DNA of 64,000 nucleotides from an uncultured Winogradskyella sp. (GTDB lineage Bacteria; Bacteroidota; Bacteroidia; Flavobacteriales; Flavobacteriaceae): NCBI RefSeq assembly GCF_947495255.1, contig NZ_CANLYI010000008.1, positions 124,001 to 188,000 of the forward strand, read 5' to 3'. Shown piece by piece: positions 1 to 9,496 of this stretch (position 1 is its first letter; each line of letters starts with the position of its first letter). The notes under the pieces were generated by a model. It saw only the letters and a program-made list of their open reading frames with translations, ran no database searches and was not told where the DNA came from. The position numbers and the translations under genes were made by a program.

Positions 1-1275
1 CCTATCCAAGAACAATCATTTAATGTGGTTGCTTCTGGCAAAGATGTTGTTGGTATTGCTCAAACAGGTACAGGTAAGACACTTGCCTACATGTTACCTA
101 TTTTAAGAAACCTTAAATATTCTACACAAGATAATCCTAGAGTTTTGGTGTTAGTACCAACACGAGAATTAGTTGTACAGGTTGTCAGTGAAATTGAAAA
201 ATTCTCTAAGTACATTAATAACCGTGTTTTGGGTGTTTATGGTGGTACCAATATTAACACTCAGAAACAAGCCGTTGCACAAGGTCAAGATATTATTGTA
301 GCGACACCTGGTCGTTTATACGATTTGGCCGTGAGTAGAGTTTTACAGTTAAAATCTATTCAGAAATTAGTAATTGATGAAGTCGATGTAATGCTAGATC
401 TAGGTTTTAGACATCAATTGATGAATATTTTTGATATTCTACCTCCACGTCGTCAAAACATTATGTTTTCTGCTACAATGACTAAAGATGTAGATGAATT
501 AATTACAGATTTCTTTACCAATCCTACAAAAATATCAATAGCAGTTTCTGGTACACCTTTAGAGAATATTAAGCAAGAGCGTTACGATGTTCCAAACTTT
601 TACACCAAAGTAAACTTGTTAGAACATTTACTTCATGATAAAGAAGATTTTTCTAAAGTTTTAATTTTTGTGGCTTATAAGAAAATGGCTGACCGGTTAT
701 TTAACCAGTTAGAAGAGTTATTTCCTGGTGATTCTTGCGTTATACACTCTAATAAAACTCAGAATTACAGGTTACGCAGTATTGAACAGTTTAGAGAAGG
801 CGAAAACCGTTTGCTAGTCGCAACAGACGTTATGGCTAGAGGTTTAGATATTGAAGGCGTATCTCATGTTATTAACTTTGATACACCAGATTATCCAGAA
901 AATTACATGCACAGAATCGGTAGAACTGGTCGTGCTGAACAAGAAGGTCATTCTATTTTATTATCTACAGATAAGGAAAAAGAAGGTTTAGAGCGCATTG
1001 AAGAATTAATGCAAATGAAAATTGAAACCTTATCTATACCAGATACTGTTGAAATTTCAACTGAACTTATTGAAGAAGAACGTCCACAAATTAGAGAACG
1101 AAACAACCCTACAAAGCGAAGTGATGCTGATGCTCCAGGACCAGCTTTTCATGAAAAATCGGAAAAGAATTCGAAAGAAAACTTAGGTGGTTCTTACAAA
1201 TTTAAGATAGCCGAAAAATACAAGAAGCCAAAAACTAGAGGCGACAAGAATTATAATCGTAGAAATAAAAAGTAA
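1..1275 (+). CDS. DEAD/DEAH-box RNA helicase (5' end outside window)
   Basis: Q-motif-like PIQEQS, AQTGTGKT Walker A, PTRELV, IDEVD (DEAD-like), SATMT, HRIGRTGR; basic C-terminal tail KPKTRGDKNYNRRNKK; frame open to window start. Confidence 0.95.
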   Translation, partial: PIQEQSFNVVASGKDVVGIAQTGTGKTLAYMLPILRNLKYSTQDNPRVLVLVPTRELVVQVVSEIEKFSKYINNRVLGVYGGTNINTQKQAVAQGQDIIVATPGRLYDLAVSRVLQLKSIQKLVIDEVDVMLDLGFRHQLMNIFDILPPRRQNIMFSATMTKDVDELITDFFTNPTKISIAVSGTPLENIKQERYDVPNFYTKVNLLEHLLHDKEDFSKVLIFVAYKKMADRLFNQLEELFPGDSCVIHSNKTQNYRLRSIEQFREGENRLLVATDVMARGLDIEGVSHVINFDTPDYPENYMHRIGRTGRAEQEGHSILLSTDKEKEGLERIEELMQMKIETLSIPDTVEISTELIEEERPQIRERNNPTKRSDADAPGPAFHEKSEKNSKENLGGSYKFKIAEKYKKPKTRGDKNYNRRNKK

Positions 1276-1632
1276 ACTAAGTTTATACACGTAAGCTGTA
1301 TAATTCAATTTTAAGCAATCCTGACTTTTGTAAATAAAATCACAATAAAATCTCTTTTTATCGTTTTTTGATGGACTTTAAGGTCAATCTCATGCTTATC
1401 CAGAAAAAAGCATGACTTTTATATTTTCCTATTAATGTTTATAGCACATGATATTAATCATAGTTGTTTTTAACATCTCTCATTAACTTATAGTAAGTTA
1501 ACGGATTCTGAAGTTTCAACTATTGTAAATAAAAAAACCCTAATCAAATTAATGAAAAGGGTTTCTAATACCTCAAGTACTTGCAGGATCACATCCTATG
1601 TAAACATAAAATCTATAACCCTAACCTTATAG

Positions 1633-2460
1633 TTAATCCTGCAGTTGTACTTGATTTTCGATTAAATCTTTTATAGGAACAATAAGCTTCCCTTTTGTGT
1701 TTTTTAATATTACTGATATGCTTTGTACTGCTTCTACAGTATATACTTCATCATTAAAAACTATTTTTTGTCCAATTTCGTATGTTTTACGTGCATAAAA
1801 TGTATTTAATAGTTTCCCAACAACCTCTCTTGCTCCTAAACCAAATGCTATAGCAAATGCTAAAAGAAAAGCAGCAATAATCATATTTACATTATTGGTA
1901 ATGATTTCCGTATCAATACCTGCCTGATTTAAAGCTGTTATGGAGATAAAGGTAAGCAATAAAAAGAATACGACTTGGCTAATCATTTTACCACCAGACA
2001 AATCCATAGATTCAAAAAGTGATTTTAATCCTTTCTTTACAAAGTTGGCAAACAATAGACCAATCATAAAAATGACTAAAGCTGTAAATAATTTTGGCAA
2101 ATAATCTAGTAATTCACCTATTTTTAAAGATATAGATTTTAGGTTTAATATATCTAACACCATTAAAGATAGCATAATGTACATGATCCATTTTACGAAT
2201 CCAGATACTACCTTTTCAGTATTAAAACCAAGCTCTTTTCCTTCTATAATTTCAATTTCATTAATTTTTTCATCAAGCTTAGAGACATGAGCAAGCTTTA
2301 AAAGTTTTTTGATGACTTTTACTACAATTTTGGTTGCAAAAAAGCCAAAAATAAAAATAAACAAAGCACCAATGATATTAGGAAATATCGCAGAAATCTC
2401 TAACCACATGGTTGTGAGAGATTGCATCGCTATGTCTTTAAATTCTGTTACTTTTTCCAT
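1633..2460 (-). CDS. mechanosensitive ion channel family / conserved TM-helix protein
   Basis: Repeated amphipathic TM helices, FGLGAREVVGKLLNTFYARKTYEIGQ MscS-like segment. Confidence 0.8.
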   Translation of the reverse strand: MEKVTEFKDIAMQSLTTMWLEISAIFPNIIGALFIFIFGFFATKIVVKVIKKLLKLAHVSKLDEKINEIEIIEGKELGFNTEKVVSGFVKWIMYIMLSLMVLDILNLKSISLKIGELLDYLPKLFTALVIFMIGLLFANFVKKGLKSLFESMDLSGGKMISQVVFFLLLTFISITALNQAGIDTEIITNNVNMIIAAFLLAFAIAFGLGAREVVGKLLNTFYARKTYEIGQKIVFNDEVYTVEAVQSISVILKNTKGKLIVPIKDLIENQVQLQD

Positions 2461-2494
2461 ACTAATAATTTTATGTTAGGGTTTATTAAGTATA

Positions 2495-2668
2495 TTAATT
2501 TTCTCTCTTACTTGTTACGCTGTCAATAATATGACCAATATTATACGAAAATAACTCAGCAATTTCCATAAAGAGCTTAGCCATCGCAATATCATGCATA
2601 ACTCTACCCTTCAGTTCCGCTGGAACTTCCTTCAAAGGCTGGTCTATTTGCTTAAATGGATTTTCCAT
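2495..2668 (-). CDS. small hypothetical protein translationally coupled to the ECF sigma gene
   Basis: Met at 2668 (MENPFKQIDQPLKEVPAELKGRVMHDIAMAKLF...) overlaps the 3' end of the sigma gene by 17 nt. Confidence 0.6.
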   Translation of the reverse strand: MENPFKQIDQPLKEVPAELKGRVMHDIAMAKLFMEIAELFSYNIGHIIDSVTSKREN

Positions 2669-3245
2669 CTTTCGTATAATTTGTGTACTTCTGTACAAGT
2701 TTTTCTTTTGCTCTTTTTAATCGCATTTTAACTGCGCTTTCTCCAATATCTAAAGCTTCAGCTAATTCTTTAATTGATAAATTATCTTGATATTTTAATA
2801 ATAATATCATCTTTTCATCCGGAGAAATCAACTCCATAACCTTCTTCAATTGCTCTACTCTCATGTCTTGAAACTCAATAGTAGAATCAATATCTTCACC
2901 TATATTTTCAATATCAACATGTTCTGAACTTACAGACTTTTTTTCAAACTTCTTAGCTGTATTTCTAGTGACATAATTTACACAATGATTATAAGTAAAT
3001 GCATATAACCACGTAGAAAATTTTGACTTTCCTTTAAAACTAGCTAATTTAACAAAAACTCTTAAAAAAACATCTTGAGTTAAATCCTTAGCTTCATCCA
3101 CACCATTGGCAAATCCATAACATTTGTTATAGACCATACTCGCATATCTGTCGTACAAGACCTCGAACAACATAGTGTCGTTAGTTTTTACGATAGCTTC
3201 TACAAGCGCTTCATCGGTTAGACTATGAATAGCTTCTTTTGTCAA
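2652..3245 (-). CDS. ECF RNA polymerase sigma-70 family factor
   Basis: Region 2 (DLTQDVFLRVFVKLASFKGKSKFSTWLYAFTYNHCVNY) and region 4 (LSIKELAEALDIGESAVKMRLKRAKEKL). Confidence 0.92.
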   Translation of the reverse strand: MTKEAIHSLTDEALVEAIVKTNDTMLFEVLYDRYASMVYNKCYGFANGVDEAKDLTQDVFLRVFVKLASFKGKSKFSTWLYAFTYNHCVNYVTRNTAKKFEKKSVSSEHVDIENIGEDIDSTIEFQDMRVEQLKKVMELISPDEKMILLLKYQDNLSIKELAEALDIGESAVKMRLKRAKEKLVQKYTNYTKDGKSI

Positions 3246-3331
3246 GGGATTTATTAATCTGTATAATTAGTTAGTTATTAGTCTTAAGACACTGAAGTAT
3301 TTGATAGGTCACATTATTTTTAAATATTTTC

Positions 3332-3736
3332 CTACTTTTTTACTTCCTCTTCAATATCTCCTAAGTGATGCTGCAATGCTTTCGCTGATATTTGAATTTC
3401 CCATATTAAAAATAACAAAGAAACAATTAATAAGATTAATCCAAATCCAAAGGCCCAAACAGCTACAATATTCAATTTTATATAAATTAAAAACATCGTT
3501 AACACACAAAAAAGCAAACTACTGATGCCAGCAATTTGCATATATCTGGTTAACCTTACTCTTAATTTTAGGTTATTAATTTGTCTTAGTAACGAAGTAT
3601 TTTGATGCTCTCTATACTTTTCACTAAGATTTCTAATTATTGCTGCATAAGCTAAAAACCGATTAGTATACGCTAGCATTATTAACGATATAGCAGAGAA
3701 TAAAAGTGCTGGTGTTGTTAGCGTTAAATCTTCCAT
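3332..3736 (-). CDS. DUF2721-like small membrane protein
   Basis: TPALLFSAISLIMLAYTNRFLAYAAIIR motif plus two TM segments. Confidence 0.7.
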   Translation of the reverse strand: MEDLTLTTPALLFSAISLIMLAYTNRFLAYAAIIRNLSEKYREHQNTSLLRQINNLKLRVRLTRYMQIAGISSLLFCVLTMFLIYIKLNIVAVWAFGFGLILLIVSLLFLIWEIQISAKALQHHLGDIEEEVKK

Positions 3737-3778
3737 ATAAACGTTTTAACAAAATTACTGAATAAAATTTCTAAACAT

Positions 3779-3812
3779 AAAAAAAGCGAACTTTTTTAAG
3801 TTCGCTTTTTAC
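3779..3812 (-). terminator. Rho-independent terminator (for the 3832-4275 gene)
   Basis: AAAAAAAGCGAACttttttaaGTTCGCTTTTT hairpin with A/T tracts. Confidence 0.75.
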
Positions 3813-3831
3813 ATTTTTTATTTTTTTGATA

Positions 3832-4275
3832 TTATTCTTTGTTCTCAGTACTTAAAGTCCATCGCAATATTAATATCCCAATCCTAGCAATTGCAAACGA
3901 AAACAACCCAAATGTCGCAGTTAATAAGGATACTTTTAGTCCTCCTGCAAAAACTGCTGGATCAACATTACCTATTGCTTCTATGGAGTCAAAAGCTGTG
4001 ATTAAACCTATAACCGATGCTAAAAACCCTAAAACCAAGCCTAATAAACTAGAATCTACAGTTAATTTTAGCATTTTTTCAGTCTGTGATTTGTCTTTTT
4101 TTAAACTAATAAACCCTTTTACTATAAAAAACAAGGACAATAAAAGGCAAATTAAAATAAGCGTCATAAAGAAAGAGCCTCCTTCACTAAATCTATCTGC
4201 TATCTGATTTGTTGAAGTAAATAAAAAGTTTGACATTATTAATTGGTGCATAATTGATGATATTAAGTTAAACAT
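3832..4275 (-). CDS. MotA/TolQ/ExbB-like membrane protein
   Basis: Three TM segments; GLKVSLLTATFGLFSFAIARIGI resembles the ExbB/MotA core. Confidence 0.6.
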   Translation of the reverse strand: MFNLISSIMHQLIMSNFLFTSTNQIADRFSEGGSFFMTLILICLLLSLFFIVKGFISLKKDKSQTEKMLKLTVDSSLLGLVLGFLASVIGLITAFDSIEAIGNVDPAVFAGGLKVSLLTATFGLFSFAIARIGILILRWTLSTENKE

Positions 4276-4441
4276 AGGCCAAACTTAAAATTTAAAACCT
4301 GTCTAAATATTTAATTGCGACGAACAACGGTTTTAACATGCGATTAAACAACATGTTGAATCCATTACAAAACCCGTCATTCGTCTATAAACTCTTTAAT
4401 CACTATAAAAATACAGTATTATTGTATTAACAATATTAGAA

Positions 4442-5512
4442 ATGCTTAAAAAGAAATTCATATTTAAATTAATTGGTAAAGGTGTACTACACATTTTATT
4501 TTGGTGTGCTGTACTCCTATTCTATACTTATTTTTTTGGTGTTGGCAGCAACAATTTTAATGATACACTTATATTCTCGTTGTTCTTAATGCCAATTACA
4601 ATTGCAACTACTTATGTCTCTATTTATAAGCTAATACCAGATTACCTCATTACCAAACGCTATTTTAAGTTTGTAACTTATAGTATTTACACGTTAATTA
4701 TTTCTGCATATTTAGTGATGGTTTCTATCTTTTTTAGTTTGATTTATTTATCGAATTTTAAATACAATGATATGAACCCACTTACGAGAAATATTCTGTT
4801 TGTAATGACAGGAATATATCTTGTTACAGTTATTGTAAGTGCATTTAAACTTATGAAGCTAAACATTAAAGCTTCAAAAAGAACCAAAACACTTGAAACT
4901 AAAATTTTAGAAACGCAACTTAAATTAAAAGAACAAGAGCTGAAGTATCTAAAAATGCAGATTCATCCTCACTTTTTATTTAACACATTAAATACCATGT
5001 ATGGTTTTGCTTTAAAAAAGGCAGATGAAACGCCAGAAATGATATTAAAACTCTCTAATTTATTAGATTATTTGCTGTATCAAGTAGATAAACCATTTGT
5101 GAGTTTAAAGGATGAAATTAACCATATTGAAGACTATATTAGTTTAGAGCAAATGCGTTTTAGTGATACTTTGAATGTCACATTCTCAAAACATATAAAT
5201 TCAGATGCCATTGAAATCGCTCCAATGCTATTCATACCTTTTGTAGAAAACAGCTTTAAACATGGTAAAATTATAAATGGTTGTTTAGATATTTCAATTC
5301 ATATTGAAGCAAATACAGATACTATTGAATTCACTTTAAACAATAGTAGCACAAATGATTTAAACGCTACAGATGGCATAGGTTTGGAGAATATAAAAAA
5401 ACGACTGGAGCTAATATATCCTAATAAACACAGAATTGTAATTCATAGAAATGATACTAATTTTGAAGTTTCATTGACGGTAAACCTTAAATCTGAATTA
5501 AAAAATGTCTAA
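4442..5512 (+). CDS. LytS/YehU-family sensor histidine kinase
   Basis: QIHPHFLFNTLNTMYGFALKK His_kinase motif, GIGLENIKKRLELIYP ATPase box, N-terminal TMs. Confidence 0.93.
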   Translation: MLKKKFIFKLIGKGVLHILFWCAVLLFYTYFFGVGSNNFNDTLIFSLFLMPITIATTYVSIYKLIPDYLITKRYFKFVTYSIYTLIISAYLVMVSIFFSLIYLSNFKYNDMNPLTRNILFVMTGIYLVTVIVSAFKLMKLNIKASKRTKTLETKILETQLKLKEQELKYLKMQIHPHFLFNTLNTMYGFALKKADETPEMILKLSNLLDYLLYQVDKPFVSLKDEINHIEDYISLEQMRFSDTLNVTFSKHINSDAIEIAPMLFIPFVENSFKHGKIINGCLDISIHIEANTDTIEFTLNNSSTNDLNATDGIGLENIKKRLELIYPNKHRIVIHRNDTNFEVSLTVNLKSELKNV

Positions 5513-6236
5513 ATCCATATCTTGCATAATCGTTGATGATGAAATAATAGCAAGAGACATTATTGCGACTCACCTATCTAAAATTGAACGTATAAACGTA
5601 GTTGCCAAATGCAAAAACGCCATTGAAGCATTCAATTTTATAAATAATAACAAAGTAGACTTAATCTTTCTAGATATTAATATGCCCGAAATATCCGGAA
5701 TATCATTCGCCAAATCCATAAACAGAGACATTAAAATTATTTTTACAACAGCGTATAGGGATTATGCAGTTGAAGGTTTTGATTTGCAAGCCGTAGATTA
5801 TCTTTTAAAACCCATTGCCTTTGAGCGTTTACTCCAAGCCGTGAATCGTTATTTTGAAGTCAATTCAGCGTCTAACAACAACAAAATAGAGACAACAGAA
5901 TCTAACGACTTTATATTTGTACGATCAGACCGTAAAATGATAAAAGTAGATTTTGATACTATTTTATATGTTGAAAGTTATAGCGATTATATAAAAATTC
6001 ATCTAGATAATTCGGCTTCAAAAAACTCTGACAAGACTATAATAACAAGAGAAACTATAACATCTATAGAAGCTAAACTACCAAAAGCTCAATTTTTACG
6101 ACTTCATCGGTCTTATATTGTCTGTATTGATAAAATTCAATCATTTACTAACGAACAAGTTACAGTTAATCGAAAAGCGCTTTCCATTAGTCGAACTTAT
6201 AAGAAAGAAGTTTTGAAACGTCTAGAAAATTTTTAA
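5505..6236 (+). CDS. LytTR-family response regulator
   Basis: Receiver (IVDDE...DLIFLDINMPEISG...KPI) plus LytTR domain; overlaps the kinase gene by 8 nt. Confidence 0.95.
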   Translation: MSKSISCIIVDDEIIARDIIATHLSKIERINVVAKCKNAIEAFNFINNNKVDLIFLDINMPEISGISFAKSINRDIKIIFTTAYRDYAVEGFDLQAVDYLLKPIAFERLLQAVNRYFEVNSASNNNKIETTESNDFIFVRSDRKMIKVDFDTILYVESYSDYIKIHLDNSASKNSDKTIITRETITSIEAKLPKAQFLRLHRSYIVCIDKIQSFTNEQVTVNRKALSISRTYKKEVLKRLENF

Positions 6237-6304
6237 CTTTAAGAAAATAAATACCCAAATCTTAACGTTGTATAGCGAATGCTATGCTATTGAAAACCTG
6301 CTAA

Positions 6305-6895
6305 ATGAGTGATTACCTGCACAGAACTATCCCAAATTTAAAGCCTTTTAGCTTTGAGCGTCATCACGATTCTCATTTTATAAATCAGCGTTGGGTATTG
6401 GTCAATGGTATTTCTAACAAAAAATCAATCTACACATTTAAAGACAATAACGTCCTTGAAATTTCTCGAAAAGATAACGTTATAAAAACTTCTTGGAATA
6501 TCAATATCTTAAACAGCTTTTCTATTGAAACTGAAGATGGCTTAATTACTGTAGAAGCGTATTTTAAAGATGACGATATCTTAGTACTTAACAACTTAGA
6601 CAAAGAAGAGTTTGCACTATACATTAATACCACTAACTATGATGACGAGGTAAATTCTGTTGAAGACATCAATACCTTTTTAAAAGAAAAGTACAAGAAA
6701 AAAGTTAGTACAATTATCTACGACCACAAATTCTATTACATAGAACAATCTAAAGAATATGGTCCTTTTAAAGTTGAAGAACTAGCAGAAAAAGTAAAAT
6801 CTGGTGAAATTAGCGCCTATTGCTTTGTAAAGGACGTCAATGAATATGATTATAGTAAACGCATGCGTATTGAGGATTTATTGCACGAGCTGTAA
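6305..6895 (+). CDS. hypothetical protein with GYF_2/DUF4339-like C-terminus
   Basis: FYYIEQSKEYGPFKVEELAEKVKSGEISAYCFVKDV. Confidence 0.55.
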   Translation: MSDYLHRTIPNLKPFSFERHHDSHFINQRWVLVNGISNKKSIYTFKDNNVLEISRKDNVIKTSWNINILNSFSIETEDGLITVEAYFKDDDILVLNNLDKEEFALYINTTNYDDEVNSVEDINTFLKEKYKKKVSTIIYDHKFYYIEQSKEYGPFKVEELAEKVKSGEISAYCFVKDVNEYDYSKRMRIEDLLHEL

Positions 6896-7119
6896 TATCA
6901 TAACTATTCTATAATATTGAGACCACTGCAATATTTATTAATCACATTACCACATACATAAACCTATAATAATTAGTGCTTTAGATACTTCACTACAACT
7001 TAAAGAAGCTACCTTTCTCGTTTTTTCAACCTTATTATATTTTAAATTTTACCGACTTATTTGATCCATTTCAAATTACTAAATTCTTGTTAATATTTTA
7101 TTTTTAATAGTAATACTAT

Positions 7120-7127
7120 TATATTTG
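7120..7127 (+). promoter_or_regulatory. Bacteroidota -7 element TATATTTG upstream of the TetR-exporter operon
   Basis: Matches TAnnTTTG; ends 19 nt before the ATG at 7146. Confidence 0.6.
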
Positions 7128-7145
7128 CAATCAAATAAATCAATT

Positions 7146-7820
7146 ATGATAAACTTACTTTCAAATTTAAAAATTTCTGTACCAGATAAAATTTATATTA
7201 AAGACCCAGAATCTTCTAAATTGGGTAAGCGAATTATAGAGCACAGCATTCTGTTAATTAATGAAATAGGCTTTGACGGCTTCACTTTTAAAAAATTAGG
7301 CGTAAAAATAGGTTCTAACGAAAGTTCTATTTATCGCTATTTTGAAAGCAAACATAAGTTACTGTTATACCTTACCTCTTGGTATTGGGCTTGGATAGAA
7401 TATCAAATGGTTTTTGCCACGTTTAATCTGCCAGACCCTCAAGAAAAACTTTTTAAAGCTATAGAAGTGATTACGAAAAGTATTGAGGAAGATGTGACGT
7501 TTTCTCATATCAATGAAATAGTTCTAAATAGAATTATTATCAATGAGAATTCTAAATCGTACTTAACAAAAGAAGTTGATAGTGAAAACAAGGAAGGTTA
7601 TTTTGTGATTTACAAACGTATGATTCAGCGTTTGCGAGATATGATTACTGCTATTAATCCTGAATACAAATTCGCCACAAGTCTTGCAAGTACTGTTGTA
7701 GAAGGCGCATTACATCAACACTTTTTAAAAGAGCACTTTACCTCATTAACAGATTGTAATAATAATATTACACCAACCGATTTTTTTAAAGAGCTAACTA
7801 TAAACGCTATTAGCAAGTAA
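7146..7820 (+). CDS. TetR/AcrR family transcriptional regulator
   Basis: N-terminal HTH INEIGFDGFTFKKLGVKIGSNESSIYRYFESKHKLL; ATG at 7146 preferred over the TTG at 7125, which lies in the promoter. Confidence 0.88.
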   Translation: MINLLSNLKISVPDKIYIKDPESSKLGKRIIEHSILLINEIGFDGFTFKKLGVKIGSNESSIYRYFESKHKLLLYLTSWYWAWIEYQMVFATFNLPDPQEKLFKAIEVITKSIEEDVTFSHINEIVLNRIIINENSKSYLTKEVDSENKEGYFVIYKRMIQRLRDMITAINPEYKFATSLASTVVEGALHQHFLKEHFTSLTDCNNNITPTDFFKELTINAISK

Positions 7821-7825
7821 AAACT

Positions 7826-9484
7826 ATGAATAAAAAAGAAATTATGTCTCCTTGGCAAAGGCTTGTTGGCCTTTTAAAATTGGAGAAACGAGATTTACTT
7901 CAGGTTATCTATTACGCTATTTTCTCTGGTTTATTAGCATTAACCTTACCGTTAGGAATACAAGCAATTATCAATCTTTTACAAGGTGCACAAATAAGCA
8001 CGTCTTGGGTGGTTTTGGTTGTTTTAGTAACTATTGGTGTTGCATTTGTTGGTATTTTACAACTTATGCAAATGCGAATTATTGAAACCATTCAACAACG
8101 CATCTTTACTAGAGCCTCTTTTGAATTTACGTACCGTTTTCCTAAAATGAAAATGAATGAGTTACGTAACAATTATCCGCCAGAATTAGCAAATCGTTTT
8201 TTTGACACTTTAAATATTCAGAAAGGGATGTCTAAGATTTTAGTAGATATTCCAGCTGCTATATTGCAGATTGTGTTTGCATTAATATTATTGTCTTTTT
8301 ACCATCCGTTTTTTATTGCATTTGGTTTTCTATTGCTGATACTAATCTATATTGTTTTTAAGTTTACTGCGAGAAAAGGAATGGAAACCAGCCTTATGGA
8401 ATCTAAGCATAAATATAAGGTCGCACATTGGATTCAAGAAGTCGCAAGAGCTGTTGTGAGTTTTAAACTATCTGGAAAAACAAGTTTAGCCATCAATAAG
8501 AATGACGATTTGGTTAATGATTATTTAATAGCGAGAGAAAGTCACTTTAGTGTTTTGGTTATTCAATTTATACAAATGATTGGCTTTAAAGTAGTCGTAA
8601 CTGCTGGTCTCTTGCTAATAGGTGGATTACTAGTCTTAAATCAAGAAATGAATATTGGTCAGTTCGTTGCCGCAGAAATAATCATTTTATTAATCATTGC
8701 TTCTGTCGAAAAATTGATTTTAGGATTAGAATCATTTTACGATGTACTAACCTCTTTAGAGAAGATGGGCCAAATTGTAGATATGTCTCTTGAAAATCAA
8801 GAAGGTGACAAACCAGAATTTAAGGATGAGTTTAATATAGAATTAGACAACGTTTCTTATGGTGTTCCAGATAGAGAAGCTCACATTATTAAGGATGTTT
8901 CTTTAACTATTAAACCAAAAAGCAGACTTTTAATTAAAGGAGAAAGTGGTTCTGGGAAATCTAGTTTACTGCGTTTAATTGGTGGAATTATAGAGCCTTC
9001 TCACGGAAAGGTATACTTAGATAAATTTATGCTCAGTAATATCAACCTTAACCATTATAGATCACACTTAGGGTTATCATTAATAGACGAAACACCTTTT
9101 GAAGGCACTATTAGAGACAACATCACTTTTGGCAATAAAGACATCTCAGATGACCAATTAATGTGGGCTATTGAAAATGTTGGACTTTTTCAATTTATAA
9201 AAGAAAGCCCAAAAGGACTAAACACCATTTTATATCCTGAAGGCAAACAAATATCATTTACCATCGCTAAGAAAATTGTTTTAGCAAGAGCCATTGTTAG
9301 TCAACCAAAGGTTCTTATTCTAGAAGATCCTTTAGATCATTTTGAGCCAAAAGAAGTTAAGAGAATTATTTCATTTTTAACCAATGACTCTAATCCTTGG
9401 GCATTAGTTGTAGTGAGTCGATCAAATGACTGGTCTCAAAGTTGTACACAAGTTGTAACCCTTAAAAAAGGTGAAATCATTTAA
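7826..9484 (+). CDS. ABC transporter, fused permease/ATPase (type I exporter-like)
   Basis: Six-TM ABC membrane domain, GESGSGKSS Walker A, LILED Walker B-like; no peptidase domain. Confidence 0.88.
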   Translation: MNKKEIMSPWQRLVGLLKLEKRDLLQVIYYAIFSGLLALTLPLGIQAIINLLQGAQISTSWVVLVVLVTIGVAFVGILQLMQMRIIETIQQRIFTRASFEFTYRFPKMKMNELRNNYPPELANRFFDTLNIQKGMSKILVDIPAAILQIVFALILLSFYHPFFIAFGFLLLILIYIVFKFTARKGMETSLMESKHKYKVAHWIQEVARAVVSFKLSGKTSLAINKNDDLVNDYLIARESHFSVLVIQFIQMIGFKVVVTAGLLLIGGLLVLNQEMNIGQFVAAEIIILLIIASVEKLILGLESFYDVLTSLEKMGQIVDMSLENQEGDKPEFKDEFNIELDNVSYGVPDREAHIIKDVSLTIKPKSRLLIKGESGSGKSSLLRLIGGIIEPSHGKVYLDKFMLSNINLNHYRSHLGLSLIDETPFEGTIRDNITFGNKDISDDQLMWAIENVGLFQFIKESPKGLNTILYPEGKQISFTIAKKIVLARAIVSQPKVLILEDPLDHFEPKEVKRIISFLTNDSNPWALVVVSRSNDWSQSCTQVVTLKKGEII

Positions 9485-9496
9485 AAAGAACGTTCC

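Noticed and set aside
1531-1572. Possible terminator AAACCCT...AAGGGTTT near 1540
   Set aside because: Short stem with a long A/T-rich loop; too weak to call.
3839-4207. + strand ORF of 122 aa
   Set aside because: Fully antisense to the ExbB/MotA-like gene, which has clear TM and domain features.
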